A stretch of 64,000 nt of DNA from Streptomyces viridochromogenes (GCF_001270495.1 NZ_LGUR01000202.1:23148-87147), one strand, 5' to 3'. Counted from the first letter of the stretch, positions 46,001 through 54,828 are shown. The notes: generated from the letters alone by a model not told the origin. Translations and numbers: made by a program.

Positions 46001-47750
46001 TGCGCACCACCAGGTGGTCACAGAGCACCAGGTGATCGAGTTCGGACCGGAGGTAGGTGTCCAGCGCGGTGGTCGGGTCCATCACCACGGGCTGGCCACG
46101 GAGGTTGAAGGAGGTGTTCAGCAGGACGGGAATGCCGGTGATTTCACCGAAGGCACCGATCAGTTCCCAGAACCGCTCGTTGTCCTCCCGACGAACCACC
46201 TGCACTCGTGCGGTGCCGTCCACATGGGTTACCGCGGGCAAGAGCTCCCGGAATTGTTCCTTCACGCGGACCACGAACAGCATGTGCGCATACCGGGCCT
46301 CGTCGCCCTCCACCACATCGAAGAATCGATGGACATCCTCTTGACGTACCGCGGGAGCGAAGGGGCGGAAGTCCTCGCGCTGTTTGACCACTGAATTGAG
46401 ATGGTCACGCATCCCGGGCCCTCGGGGGTCGGCCAGAATGCTGCGGTTACCGAGCGCACGCGGACCGAATTCCATGGCCCCCTGGAACCAGGCGACCACT
46501 CTTCCCTCGGCGATATTCCGTGCGGTCTGGCGTATCACATCGGACGGTGTGGACTTCCGGGCCGTGCAGTCCGGCTCGCTTTCCAGGACTTTCTCGATCG
46601 CCTCGGAACTGAACTCAGGGCCCCAGTAGGGCATACCCATTCTGGTCGTGTGTGCCGTCCCCTCTTGGGCCCGTACGTACAGTGCGGCGCCCAGCGCGGT
46701 CCCGTCGTCCCCGGATGCCGGCTGCACGAAGATCCGCTTGACCAGTCCGCTGCGCGCCAGCAGCCCGTTGGCCGTGCAGTTGAGCGCCACCCCGCCGGCC
46801 AGGCATAGATCGCGCAGGCCGGTCTCCGCAGTGAAGTGCCGCACGACATGCAGCAGGGTCCGCTCCAGTACGGTCTGCACCGCGGCGGCCACATCCATGT
46901 GCCGCTGTTCCGTCATGGCTCCGGGCTGCCGCGGCGGGCCGAACAGCTCGGTGAGCGCCCGCAGCGCGCCCGCGTGTGTCTCGTGCTCCAGCCACCCGCG
47001 GTTCTCTGCCAGCAGCGGCACCGTATAGGTTCCCTGACTGCCGAGGCAGACCAGCCGGTCCAGTTGTCCCGCGTAGCGGTTCCGGTCGCCGTACGGGGCC
47101 AGCCCCATCACCTTGTACTCGTCCATCGCGAACTCAAAGCCCAGATACAGCGTGACAGCGCCGTACAGCGTCCCCAACGAATGCAGGGCGGGGATCTGGC
47201 TGAGCACCGACAGCTCTCCGTCCTCGGCACGAAAGACGGTCGTGCTCTCCGTCTCGCCCATGCCGTCGGCAACCAGGACCAGTGCTTCCGGGTAGCCGCT
47301 GAGGTAGTACGCGCTCGCCGCGTGGGCATGATGATGCGGAACAGGAACGAACCGTTCGTCCCAGTCGAGTTGGGGCCAGCACTCGCGCAGCGGCAGACGC
47401 CTGGCGTCCGCGGAATACACCTCCTGGAACCGCTTCCGCGTGAATGCGTCGGCCTCGAATCGCTCCGAGCGCCGGTAGTCGAACCCGAAGGCGACCCGGT
47501 CGACCTCGGACATGTCGATCGCGCCACGTTCCAAGCAGTAAGCGATGGCCTCAGCGGGGAATGCCCCCGTTGCCTTCTCGCCGGTGAAGCGCTCCTCCGC
47601 AGCGGCAGCCACTACTCCCCGGTCGTCAACCAGGGCTGCTGCGGCGTCCAGACCTTGAACAATCCGGTAGCTCCGGCTGTCGAGGTCAGGCAGTTCACTC
47701 TGCTTGAACTCAACACTGTTATGCATTCCACTGAATCCAAGTACACGCAC
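45990..47750 (-). CDS. NodU/CmcH-type carbamoyltransferase
   Basis: 586-residue O- or N-carbamoyltransferase that uses carbamoyl phosphate and ATP. The N-terminal YrdC/Kae1-like part carries PHHHAHAASAYYLSGY near 140 (metal-binding histidines), GMGETESTT and LCLAGGVALNCTANG. The C-terminal domain has AWFQGAMEFGPRALGNRSIL near 433 and VLLNTSFNLRGQPVV. It opens the NRPS operon, so the product or a building block is probably carbamoylated. GGAGG lies ten bases before the GTG at 47750. Bases 47751-48069 upstream must hold the operon promoter. Confidence 0.93.
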   Translation of the reverse strand: MRVLGFSGMHNSVEFKQSELPDLDSRSYRIVQGLDAAAALVDDRGVVAAAAEERFTGEKATGAFPAEAIAYCLERGAIDMSEVDRVAFGFDYRRSERFEADAFTRKRFQEVYSADARRLPLRECWPQLDWDERFVPVPHHHAHAASAYYLSGYPEALVLVADGMGETESTTVFRAEDGELSVLSQIPALHSLGTLYGAVTLYLGFEFAMDEYKVMGLAPYGDRNRYAGQLDRLVCLGSQGTYTVPLLAENRGWLEHETHAGALRALTELFGPPRQPGAMTEQRHMDVAAAVQTVLERTLLHVVRHFTAETGLRDLCLAGGVALNCTANGLLARSGLVKRIFVQPASGDDGTALGAALYVRAQEGTAHTTRMGMPYWGPEFSSEAIEKVLESEPDCTARKSTPSDVIRQTARNIAEGRVVAWFQGAMEFGPRALGNRSILADPRGPGMRDHLNSVVKQREDFRPFAPAVRQEDVHRFFDVVEGDEARYAHMLFVVRVKEQFRELLPAVTHVDGTARVQVVRREDNERFWELIGAFGEITGIPVLLNTSFNLRGQPVVMDPTTALDTYLRSELDHLVLCDHLVVRNAG

Positions 47751-48069
47751 GATGAAATCCTCCGAGACCAGTTCGCTGTGGTGACGACCCGGGAAACCCT
47801 AATGACCGTCCGCCGGCCCTATCAGCGGCAGATGAAGTGACAGGAATTCACACCACAGCGGCGAGTTGCTGCCTCATGCAGTGAGTCCGTACCAGCTCCA
47901 GCACGCGGAAACGAGATCCCTCCGCGCCGGACTCGAAAGTGACCAGGCCGCGTGTGAGCGAAGCGCGCACCGGTCAGGCGGCGGCAGGCCCCGTCTCACG
48001 AGTGACATGACGTCACGTCCATTGCCTGGCAGTGGTATCCGGACAGCAGAGCAGGCGCGGTGCCGGTTG
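47751..48069. promoter_or_regulatory. Upstream region of the NRPS operon
   Basis: 319 bases with no supported gene between the carbamoyltransferase start and the peptidoglycan-binding pseudogene. As nine downstream genes overlap or follow closely on the same strand, the main promoter should be here. No confident promoter or operator motif is visible and no pathway regulator is adjacent. Confidence 0.4.
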
Positions 48070-48617
48070 TCATGTCATGTCGTTGTCGAGCCCCATGCGA
48101 ACCGAGCGAGACCGTGCCTGCCCGAACTCACGGCACGTCCTGCCACCCTGTAGCACCTGGAATCCGAGTTTGTCCTTGACCATCCTGCACTCAGACCCGG
48201 ACGTATTGTCGGTGAAGGAATCGACCTTCCATTTCATCGCCCTGCGGGTTTGTGGACCGTGCACGCCGGCCGCAGTTCCCCTCGCTCCGACTGCACCTTC
48301 ATTACCGCATCGCGGGTCTTGGCGCCGTAGCTCCCGTCAATCGTCAGCCCCGTGCAGAAGTTGAGCGACTTCTGGAGGGTCTTCACCCCGGCGCCCGAAT
48401 TACCCACCATCAGGCTGCAATTCACCGACGGCCCCTTGACAACCGACAGGTAGACAGAGCTCTTGGCGTTGAGGATTGAGGACTACTGCGAGTAGCTCTT
48501 GTCCGAAGTGCAGACTGTCAGCCTGGCAGCCGACATGCTGGTGGTGCCCACCGCCACCAGGCCTACGGTGCTGACGGCCAGAGCCGCCCCGGCCGCGAGG
48601 GTATGTCGAATTCTCAT
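48070..48617 (-). pseudogene. Secreted peptidoglycan-binding protein, nonsense and frameshift
   Basis: From the ATG at 48617 (GGGGAG just upstream) the frame encodes a signal peptide (RIRHTLAAGAALAVSTVGLV) and then CTSDKSYSQ followed by an in-frame TAG. The same frame continues with SVNCSLMVGNSGAGVKTLQ and LTIDGSYGAKTRDAVMKVQS, the first half of a PG_binding_1 repeat. A frameshift near 48275 moves the second half (GVHGPQTRRAMKWKVDSF) to another frame. Two lesions make it a clear pseudogene. Confidence 0.8.
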
Positions 48618-48972
48618 GGTCTCCCCGTTTCACTCAAGGGATCTCGAGCGATCCCTCCGTTGATGAGATTCGATAAGCCGCCTCATCTCAACTGCCGCCG
48701 AACAGAGTTCACGCTCTTACCCCCAGCCAGTAATCCTGCAAGCGGTTACAGGAAGGTTAGAAGGCCCTCGACATCTGGTGTTCCTATAACTTTTCAGGTT
48801 GCTCGGCCCACGATGAGCGCGGCTTCGTCCTGGAGGGACTACTGGCGTTCTGCCAGGCACTGCCGTGCCCCACCACGGCTCATCCTGTTGTCGGCCGCTG
48901 TGGGCAACCACGGCTCTCTCGCGGCCTGGCTCGACCCTGACCAGCCGCCCGAAGGCCTGGTCTTCACCCGCC

Positions 48973-49233
48973 AGTGGCGCGGCCCGTGTGCGGGGAGCCG
49001 CAGGGGGTGAACGGCCGTGAGTCGTGTAGCACGGGTCATCCCCGCGGGCGCGGGGAGCAGACCAGGGCCGCCACCGGACTCGGCCACCGGGAACCATCCC
49101 GTGGGTGGAGCAGGTCAGGCATCCAGGACCGCGGCCGGAAAGCGGGACCGTCCCCGCGGGCGCAGGGAGCAGTGGATGTTGACCGTAAGGAGTGTGTCGT
49201 CCACGGGATCATCCCCGCGCGCGCGGGGAGCAG
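48973..49233. CRISPR. Short degenerate type I-E-like CRISPR array
   Basis: Three good 28-base repeats lie at 49033-49060, 49145-49172 and 49206-49233. They share the core ATCCCCGCG and the end GCGGGGAGCAG with small changes. Two decayed copies are at about 48973-49000 (ending GTGTGCGGGGAGCCG) and 49086-49113 (ending GTGGGTGGAGCAG). Spacers are about 25-33 bases (32, 25, 31, 33). The repeat type is the usual Streptomyces I-E repeat. No cas gene is in the window, so it is an orphan or relic. Confidence 0.8.
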
Positions 49234-49254
49234 ATCAGCGTGAAGGCGTTGGAG

Positions 49255-49308
49255 GCCAAGAGCACCTAACGGAAAGCTTGGTCGTAGCCATATCCCCTTC
49301 CTGGCTGA
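49255..49308. repeat. Left-hand copy of a duplicated IS-end sequence
   Basis: GTCGTAGCCATATCCCCTTC and flanking bases match the segment at 50275-50328 with few mismatches. In the second copy the sequence leads directly into IS5-type transposase debris, so this copy is probably a solo end left after deletion or insertion. Confidence 0.6.
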
Positions 49309-49441
49309 GTCGGCAGTGCTGCGGGAGGCGCTCGGGCCCGAGCTGTACGAGGCCGCACTGGCCGTCCGCCGCGCGGAAGCGGGGCTGTTCGCGATGTTCA
49401 CCGACGCGGACGTCATCGAGGCCGTCCGCTGGCGGTATTGA
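49301..49441 (+). pseudogene. C-terminal fragment, glutamine-synthetase-like
   Basis: A 46-codon open stretch without its own start reads LAESAVLREALGPELYEAAL and ends FTDADVIEAVRWRY before TGA. This pattern matches the C-terminal end of glutamine-synthetase-like proteins. It abuts the solo IS end, so the rest of the gene was lost. Confidence 0.45.
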
Positions 49442-49445
49442 CTGG

Positions 49446-50207
49446 CTACTCCTCGGGCTCCCAGGCGATCAGCTGCTCGAACACCTGCTGGTCGCCCTCG
49501 ATCTTCAGGTCGTTCAGCGTGAGGCGGCCCCAGACGAAGAGGAGCAGCTGCTCGGCCGTGCCCGTGGCCGAAGCGGAGGCGGGCGCGGCGTCGTCCGCGA
49601 GGGGTGCGGGCCAGGCGCCGGTGCCGTCCAGCGTGAGGAGCCAGGAGCAGCCCTCGGTGGCGTGGTAGTGGATGGTGGCGGCCTCGTGCGGCCAGGCCGC
49701 CGGGGTGGAGTTGCAGGTGTCGAGAAACTCGGCCACGCCGTCGATCGCGACGTCCGCCGGCATCGGCTGCACGGCGCCTGCGGCGAGCTGGGCGTCGTAG
49801 GTGTGCACCAGCACCTCGTGCACACGCCGCCGGGCAACGCCCCAGGCGTTCGCCGGCGACACGCCGGCGCCCCACCACGCCCAGCACTCGCGCTCCGGGC
49901 CAGCCTCGCGCAGCGCACTCAGCAGCAGCTCGTTCGACTTGGCGTACCAGGCCAGCAACGCCTCGAGCTCGCGCGGCACCTCCGCGGCATCCTTGGCCGG
50001 CGGAGCCTCGGCCGGGCCCGCGGCGACGATCGCGGCCCACCAGCGCTGGCCCGTACCCAGGTGCTGCACCAGATCGAACAACGTCCACTCGGGGCAGGAC
50101 GGCACCGGCGCGTCAAGGCTGGGGGCGGCGGCAACCGCACTCCGGAACGCGGCCGACCGCTCGTCGATCAGCTGCAGCAGGCCGGAATACTCAAGACTCT
50201 CTGTCAC
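49446..50207 (-). CDS. Maleylpyruvate isomerase-family, mycothiol-dependent enzyme
   Basis: 253-residue DinB-like MDMPI-type protein. The N-terminal four-helix domain has CPEWTLFDLVQHLGTGQRWW, where the His is a metal ligand, and RRRVHEVLVHTYDAQLAAG carries further ligands. A C-terminal SCP2-like half ends TLNDLKIEGDQQVFEQLIAW. Actinomycete members use mycothiol for isomerisation or thiol transfer; the substrate is unknown. Start is the GTG at 50207. It lies intact between two stretches of IS debris. Confidence 0.85.
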   Translation of the reverse strand: MTESLEYSGLLQLIDERSAAFRSAVAAAPSLDAPVPSCPEWTLFDLVQHLGTGQRWWAAIVAAGPAEAPPAKDAAEVPRELEALLAWYAKSNELLLSALREAGPERECWAWWGAGVSPANAWGVARRRVHEVLVHTYDAQLAAGAVQPMPADVAIDGVAEFLDTCNSTPAAWPHEAATIHYHATEGCSWLLTLDGTGAWPAPLADDAAPASASATGTAEQLLLFVWGRLTLNDLKIEGDQQVFEQLIAWEPEE

Positions 50208-50274
50208 ATCGCTTGCCTATCACCCCAGCTCAGCCGACCGCACCCTATTTTCCAGGCCGTCAGTTGCGGGAGTT

Positions 50275-50328
50275 GGAGCGCCTAATAGAAGGCCTCGTCG
50301 TAGCCATATCCCCTTCCTGGCTGGCTCG
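50275..50328. repeat. Right-hand copy of the duplicated IS-end sequence
   Basis: GAGCGCCTAATAGAAGGCC and GTCGTAGCCATATCCCCTTC match the copy at 49255-49308 in the same orientation. The two copies bracket the glutamine-synthetase fragment and the MDMPI-type gene. Confidence 0.6.
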
Positions 50329-50362
50329 TTGCACGAGTGATGGGGAAGGGGAACGTCCGTGG

Positions 50363-50652
50363 ATGGTGCCGGATGACCTGTGGGGGCGGATCGAGCCGTT
50401 ACTGCCGGTCAGGCAGCGGCGTGCGCGCCATCCCGGCCGGCTGCCACTGGACGACCGTGGTTGCCTGCAGGGCATCCTGTTCGTGCTGCACACGGGGATC
50501 CAGTGAGAGTGGCTGCCGCAGGAGCTCGGCTTCGGGTCCGGGATGACGTGCTGGCTGCGGGCCGGCACGAGGTCGGGGTGTGGGACCGGCTGCACCAGGT
50601 GCTGCTGACCGAGCTGCACCGTGCCGGGAAGCTGGACGGTCCCGGGCGGTGA
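50363..50652 (+). pseudogene. IS5-family transposase remnant
   Basis: ATG 50363 starts VPDDLWGRIEPLLPVRQRR and ILFVLHTGIQ, the N-terminus of a common Streptomyces IS5 transposase. A TGA at 50504 replaces the expected Trp codon, since EWLPQELGFGSGMTCW follows in the same frame. A frameshift then moves VGVWDRLHQVLLTELHRAGK to another frame. The C-terminal two thirds are missing. Confidence 0.8.
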
Positions 50653-50919
50653 TCGACGGCTCCCCCCACCAGGCCCGTCGGTGCGGCGCGCGGCGCGGAG
50701 CGGAATCAAAAGGTGCGCCACGGCACCGCACCACAGGGTTGCTGATGCGGTAGTAGGTCTTGCGCCCGCTCGGGGCCGCAACGCGGCGGCCCCCGTTCAG
50801 CCGCTCGACACGCCCACCCGCAGGCGACACCGCGCGCCGTGTCCGATGCGCACGGGTGGCCGGACCGGAAGTATCCGAGCGCAAGACGGGAAGACCCGCG
50901 CCGAGCGAAGGAGGAAGCC

Positions 50920-51711
50920 ATGCCGTCGGTTGCCGTCAACGGGACGGACATCTACTACGAGCTGCGCGGCACCGGTCCGTCGGTGCTGTTGATCGCCGGT
51001 GCGGGCGGCGATGCCGGCAACTTCGACCGGGTCGCGGGCTTGCTCGCCGACGAGTTCACTGTGCTCAGCTACGACCGACGGGGCAACTCGCGCAGTCCGC
51101 GTCCCGCCGGGTGGCAAACGACCTCGGTGGCCGAGCAGGCGGACGACGCGGCCGCCCTGCTCACCGTGCTCGGGCTCGCTCCCGCTGCCGTGTACGGCAA
51201 CAGCTATGGGGCCATCCTCGCCCTGGACCTGCTCGTCCGCCACCTCGCCGTCGTCCGTAGCGCGGTACTGCACGAACCCCCACTGCTGTCCGTGGTGAAG
51301 AATCCGGGCGAGGTCCAGGCCGCCGTGGGGGCGATCGTCGAAGCAGGCATGGCCGCCGGAGGTCCTGAGGCGGCCGTCGAACGCTTCATGCGGTGGGCCG
51401 CCGGCGACGTCAACTGGGAGCAGATGGAGCCGGGGCTACGCCAGAGGATGCTCGCGAACGGCGAGACGCTCTTCGGCGTCGAGATGGGAAAGTTCGAGCC
51501 GTACTGCCCAGACGATGCGGCGCTCGCCGGCATCACCGCGCCCACCCGAGCCCTGATCAGCGAGGACTCCCCGGACTTCTTCCACGAGGTCGCCACCTGG
51601 CTCACCGCCCACCTCGGGACCGAGCTGCTGCGGACCCCGGGCACGCACACACCGCAGTTCGATCACCCTGAGGAACTCGTTCGCACAATCAAGCCGTTCC
51701 TGGCCGTTTGA
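50920..51711 (+). CDS. Alpha/beta-hydrolase
   Basis: 263-residue alpha/beta-hydrolase of the non-haem peroxidase/esterase-like group. The oxyanion loop is LLIAGAGGDAGNF, the nucleophile elbow VYGNSYGAI (Ser about 97), and the acid is probably in LISEDSPDF. The usual C-terminal His lies in TPGTHTPQFDHPEEL. AAGGAGG directly upstream fixes the ATG at 50920. No operon partner. Substrate unknown. Confidence 0.85.
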   Translation: MPSVAVNGTDIYYELRGTGPSVLLIAGAGGDAGNFDRVAGLLADEFTVLSYDRRGNSRSPRPAGWQTTSVAEQADDAAALLTVLGLAPAAVYGNSYGAILALDLLVRHLAVVRSAVLHEPPLLSVVKNPGEVQAAVGAIVEAGMAAGGPEAAVERFMRWAAGDVNWEQMEPGLRQRMLANGETLFGVEMGKFEPYCPDDAALAGITAPTRALISEDSPDFFHEVATWLTAHLGTELLRTPGTHTPQFDHPEELVRTIKPFLAV

Positions 51712-52314
51712 GCTTCCGCGCAACGGTCGGGGACGAGTGTGACAGGAGGGTACGAGGGCGGCCGACGGGCCCGCGATGGCGCCAGCGGCCTACGGGGGTA
51801 CATGGCAGGCATGGCCAGATAACGACGGCGAGAGCGCGGGCGGCGGCGTGCTTCAAGGCGTCGGCCTGGGTGGTGGTCGGTCGGCGCGCAGGCCGACGCC
51901 TGGCGCGGACAGCCCCCGCACCCGCGCTGCTCGTCATGGACCGAGTGACCCTGGATCCCCCGTTGGCGCGGGCACGGCTTGGCGGCCGTACTCGGCTGCG
52001 AGGCGATCCACCGGCTCATGGTCGGCTGCAGGGCCACTGCCTGCTCGCCCGGCATCGCCGACCTCAGCAGTCAACGTCTGACGGACAGGTCGGAGTGGGA
52101 CCGCGTGAACGCCAAGATCACTCAGGGGTGGGAGCGTATCGGGTTCCGCCTGTACCGCGGCAACGTCTATCTCCTGTCGCCGGCCTCGCAGGACCTGGAG
52201 GAGCAGCGCGGCGTACTTCGTGGGCAGCTCGCGGATCTCGGCGCGTCCTGGCGGACCACGATCTCCTGATGGACTCCGCGCCGACGTACAGACCGCGCAA
52301 CGGATACGCGCAAG

Positions 52315-52686
52315 GTGTGGAAGGTCGGCGACGTCGCGGGTCTGGAACGCAAGGAGCTGAGCGTTCTGCTGGAGCGGCGCCGTGTCCCGCGGGCTACGCC
52401 GATTCTGCTGGATCAGGCAATGCAATGCCTTGCGGCCTGGAACAACCGCCTCACAGACAGTCCCGCCGCCGCACATGAACGCACCCACCACCGGGAACTC
52501 ACCGCGCTGCGCGCCGAGCTCACCACTGGCCGGGCCCACCGGCGCCAACTTCAGGACCAGGTCGACGCCGCAGCCACGGTCATCGCCGCGCTCGCTGCCG
52601 AGAATGCTGCTCTGCGGGCCCAGCACACCCGTTCCTCCGCAGTGATCGTTCCATTCGCCCGGCCCGCCGAGCCCCGAGACTCGTGA
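52315..52686 (+). CDS. Possible coiled-coil protein, truncated N-terminus
   Basis: 123-residue frame with Streptomyces-like codon use. KVGDVAGLERKELSVLLERR may be a DNA-binding-like helical start. A heptad-rich helix (RAELTTGRAHRRQLQDQVDA, IAALAAENAALRAQH) occupies most of the rest. The GTG start has no ribosome binding site, and protein-like sequence at 51979-52269 (including RIGFRLYRGNVYLL) is in another frame, so it may be the tail of a broken gene. I do not recognise the family. Confidence 0.35.
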   Translation: MWKVGDVAGLERKELSVLLERRRVPRATPILLDQAMQCLAAWNNRLTDSPAAAHERTHHRELTALRAELTTGRAHRRQLQDQVDAAATVIAALAAENAALRAQHTRSSAVIVPFARPAEPRDS

Positions 52687-52947
52687 ACGAGCAAGCCCCT
52701 CAAATGCTGCGCCACCAGGGAGGTACGTCGGCGGGCGTCAGATCCTCGCGGTGCCCGCAGGAGTCGCACCGGGTGCCTGTGGACCGCAGTATCAAGAGGC
52801 ACGTCGACCTCGGCCTCCGCGACCAGCAACGGCTCCACCGGCTGGACGTGGGAGCCCTCTTCTTCATGTTCATACGCCGGCCGACGGCTAACGTCCCGCC
52901 TTGCCAAGGGTGTTCGCGGTGCGGTGAGCTGGGCGGCCGGAGCACTG

Positions 52948-53430
52948 TCAGTCGCGGCGGAGGGCTCGCAAAGTGGAGCCGAGTGCTCGCAGCGCGGGCG
53001 TCGCGGCGGCGAGTGCGGCACGGTCGTCGGCGGACAGCGCGGCCAGGGCGTCGGCGAACAAGGCGGCCCAGGCATTCTCGATCCGAGCCATTCCGTGCTG
53101 GGCATCCAGCGTCGGATACAGCTGAACGGCTCGACGGTCGTGGGGATCGGTCTCGCGCCGGATCAAGCCCTGGGCTACCAGGCCCCGCACGGTGGTGCTG
53201 ACGTTGCTCCCGTGCAGCCCGAGTTCGCGCGCGAGTTCGCCCGTTCCTGTGCCCGGGGATTCCAGCACATAGCGCAGAACCTCCAGGTCCGACGGCGGTA
53301 GCGGAAGCAGCCCCGCCTCGCCGACCCCTCGTAGCCGCAGGACACGAGCGAGGGCATAGACCGCGGGGGTCAGCTGCCTGGCTTCACGCAGCAGCGCATG
53401 GTCGTGGAGTTCGTCATCGCCCTTGGTCAC
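52948..53430 (-). CDS. MarR-family regulator of the adjacent efflux gene
   Basis: 160-residue winged-helix repressor. The recognition region is GTGELARELGLHGSNVSTTV and the wing is GLIRRETDPHDRRAVQLYPT, typical MarR features. The GTG at 53430 is preceded almost directly by GGGAGG, so spacing is unusually tight. It is divergent from a Bcr/CflA-type exporter with a perfect palindrome between them, so it very likely represses that gene and itself in response to a drug-like ligand. Confidence 0.88.
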   Translation of the reverse strand: MTKGDDELHDHALLREARQLTPAVYALARVLRLRGVGEAGLLPLPPSDLEVLRYVLESPGTGTGELARELGLHGSNVSTTVRGLVAQGLIRRETDPHDRRAVQLYPTLDAQHGMARIENAWAALFADALAALSADDRAALAAATPALRALGSTLRALRRD

Positions 53431-53449
53431 CCTCCCATCCTAGCTTTTC

Positions 53450-53469
53450 CTATAGATATATATCTATAG
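53450..53469. promoter_or_regulatory. Perfect 20-bp palindrome, MarR operator
   Basis: CTATAGATATATATCTATAG is a perfect palindrome in an otherwise GC-rich region, midway between the divergent MarR and MFS starts. Size and symmetry suit a MarR dimer, and the AT-rich centre probably overlaps one or both -10 boxes. Confidence 0.8.
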
Positions 53470-53507
53470 TCAACTCGCCTTGTTGCCCCTCCTTCCCCGG
53501 AGCGACC

Positions 53508-54761
53508 GTGACCTCCCATGCCCCCAGCCAAGCCGGCCAGCCGGTGCCGAAGCCGGCGCCCCCGTCCCCGCCGGGCCGCCTGACCGCGACCCTCGCGTTG
53601 CTGTCCTTCGTGATCCCACTGTCCACGGACATGTACCTCCCGGGCTTTCCGGCCATGGCCCGGGACCTGTCCACGGACGCCGCCGGCGTCCAACTCACCC
53701 TCACCGCGTTCCTCTTCGGGCTCGCCGCCGGTCAACTGGTACTCGGCCCCCTCTCCGACCGGTACGGACGCCGGAAGCCGATCCTCTTAGGAACCGGCAT
53801 CTGCACCTTGGTCACGGCGCTGTGCGCCGTCGCCCCCTCGCTCGAACTCCTGACCGTCCTGCGGTTCCTCATGGGATTCAGCGGGGCTGCAGCCGTAGTC
53901 GTCGGCCGGGCCGTGGTCTCAGACACCGCGTCCGGCACGGCCGCCACGAGGATCTTCGGCATGTTGATGGCCCTGGGCGGCATCGCCCCCATCGTGGCGC
54001 CGCTGGCCGGCGGGGCAATAGTGAACGGTCCTGGCGGTTGGCGCACGGTCTTCTGGGTGCTGGCCAGCGCGACCGCGCTCATGTTCCTGGCCGCGCTGCT
54101 CCTCGTTCCGGAGAGCCTGCCCGCCGAACACCGACACGCCCGCGGCATCCGGACCACGCTCAAGGCCGCCGTCTCGGTCCTGACCGACCGCCTCTACCTC
54201 GGCCACACACTTGCTTTCTGCTTCGCCAGCGCCACCCTGTTCTGCTACATCGCCGCTTCCCCCTTCCTGCTGCAGAACGTTCTGGGCTTCAGCGTCGGCG
54301 AGGCATCCATGGCCTTCTCCGCCGGCGCCCTCACCGCCACCGTCTCCAGTGCCGCTGCGGCCCGGCTCGTCAGCCGCTACGGCTCTCGGCTTCTGTTGAA
54401 GGTCGGACTGGCCGTGCTCCTGATGTCGAGCGCCCTCGCCCTGCTCGTCACCGCCACCGGAAATCTCAACCGGGTGTGGGCCCTGGGCCTGGTCGGCATC
54501 GGCTTCCTCGGCCTCGGGCAGGTCTTCGCCACCGCCCCCGCACTCGCCCTCGCACGCGTACCGCACGCGGCCGGTACCGGTTCGGCAGTGCTCGGCACAC
54601 TGCAAAGCGTCCTCGGCGCGGCCGTCGCTCCCTTGATGGGCATCGCAGGCGGACACACCGTCATGCCGCTTTTCCTGGGCATGACCGGCTGCGCACTGAT
54701 TGCCACGCTCGCACTGTGGTTGACCAGACAAGAACCAGATCTGGCACGGCAGAAGCGATAG
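53508..54761 (+). CDS. Bcr/CflA-type MFS multidrug exporter
   Basis: 417-residue drug/proton antiporter with about 12 membrane segments. The motif STDMYLPGFPAMARDL in segment 1 and GPLSDRYGRRKPIL in loop 2-3 identify the Bcr/CflA (DHA1) family. Start is the GTG at 53508 behind CGGAG. Leu94 is a TTA codon (53787-53789), rare in Streptomyces, so translation may depend on the bldA tRNA. Control by the divergent MarR protein is likely. Confidence 0.92.
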   Translation: MTSHAPSQAGQPVPKPAPPSPPGRLTATLALLSFVIPLSTDMYLPGFPAMARDLSTDAAGVQLTLTAFLFGLAAGQLVLGPLSDRYGRRKPILLGTGICTLVTALCAVAPSLELLTVLRFLMGFSGAAAVVVGRAVVSDTASGTAATRIFGMLMALGGIAPIVAPLAGGAIVNGPGGWRTVFWVLASATALMFLAALLLVPESLPAEHRHARGIRTTLKAAVSVLTDRLYLGHTLAFCFASATLFCYIAASPFLLQNVLGFSVGEASMAFSAGALTATVSSAAAARLVSRYGSRLLLKVGLAVLLMSSALALLVTATGNLNRVWALGLVGIGFLGLGQVFATAPALALARVPHAAGTGSAVLGTLQSVLGAAVAPLMGIAGGHTVMPLFLGMTGCALIATLALWLTRQEPDLARQKR

Positions 54762-54828
54762 CCGCACAAGTTGGCTGGCAGCCGATCGGGTCTCATGAGA
54801 CACCACGCAGTCTGGAGAACGATGGCTC

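Noticed and set aside
48780..48972. Protein-like segment (ERGFVLEGLLAFCQALP) just before the CRISPR array, considered as a cas2 or other cas remnant
   Set aside because: The resemblance is only a few residues, the frame changes, and no conserved Cas motif is seen.
51979..52269. Open frame with RIGFRLYRGNVYLLSPASQ as a separate gene
   Set aside because: No convincing start or ribosome binding site and no family; it may be part of a broken gene with the following coiled-coil frame but cannot be supported alone.
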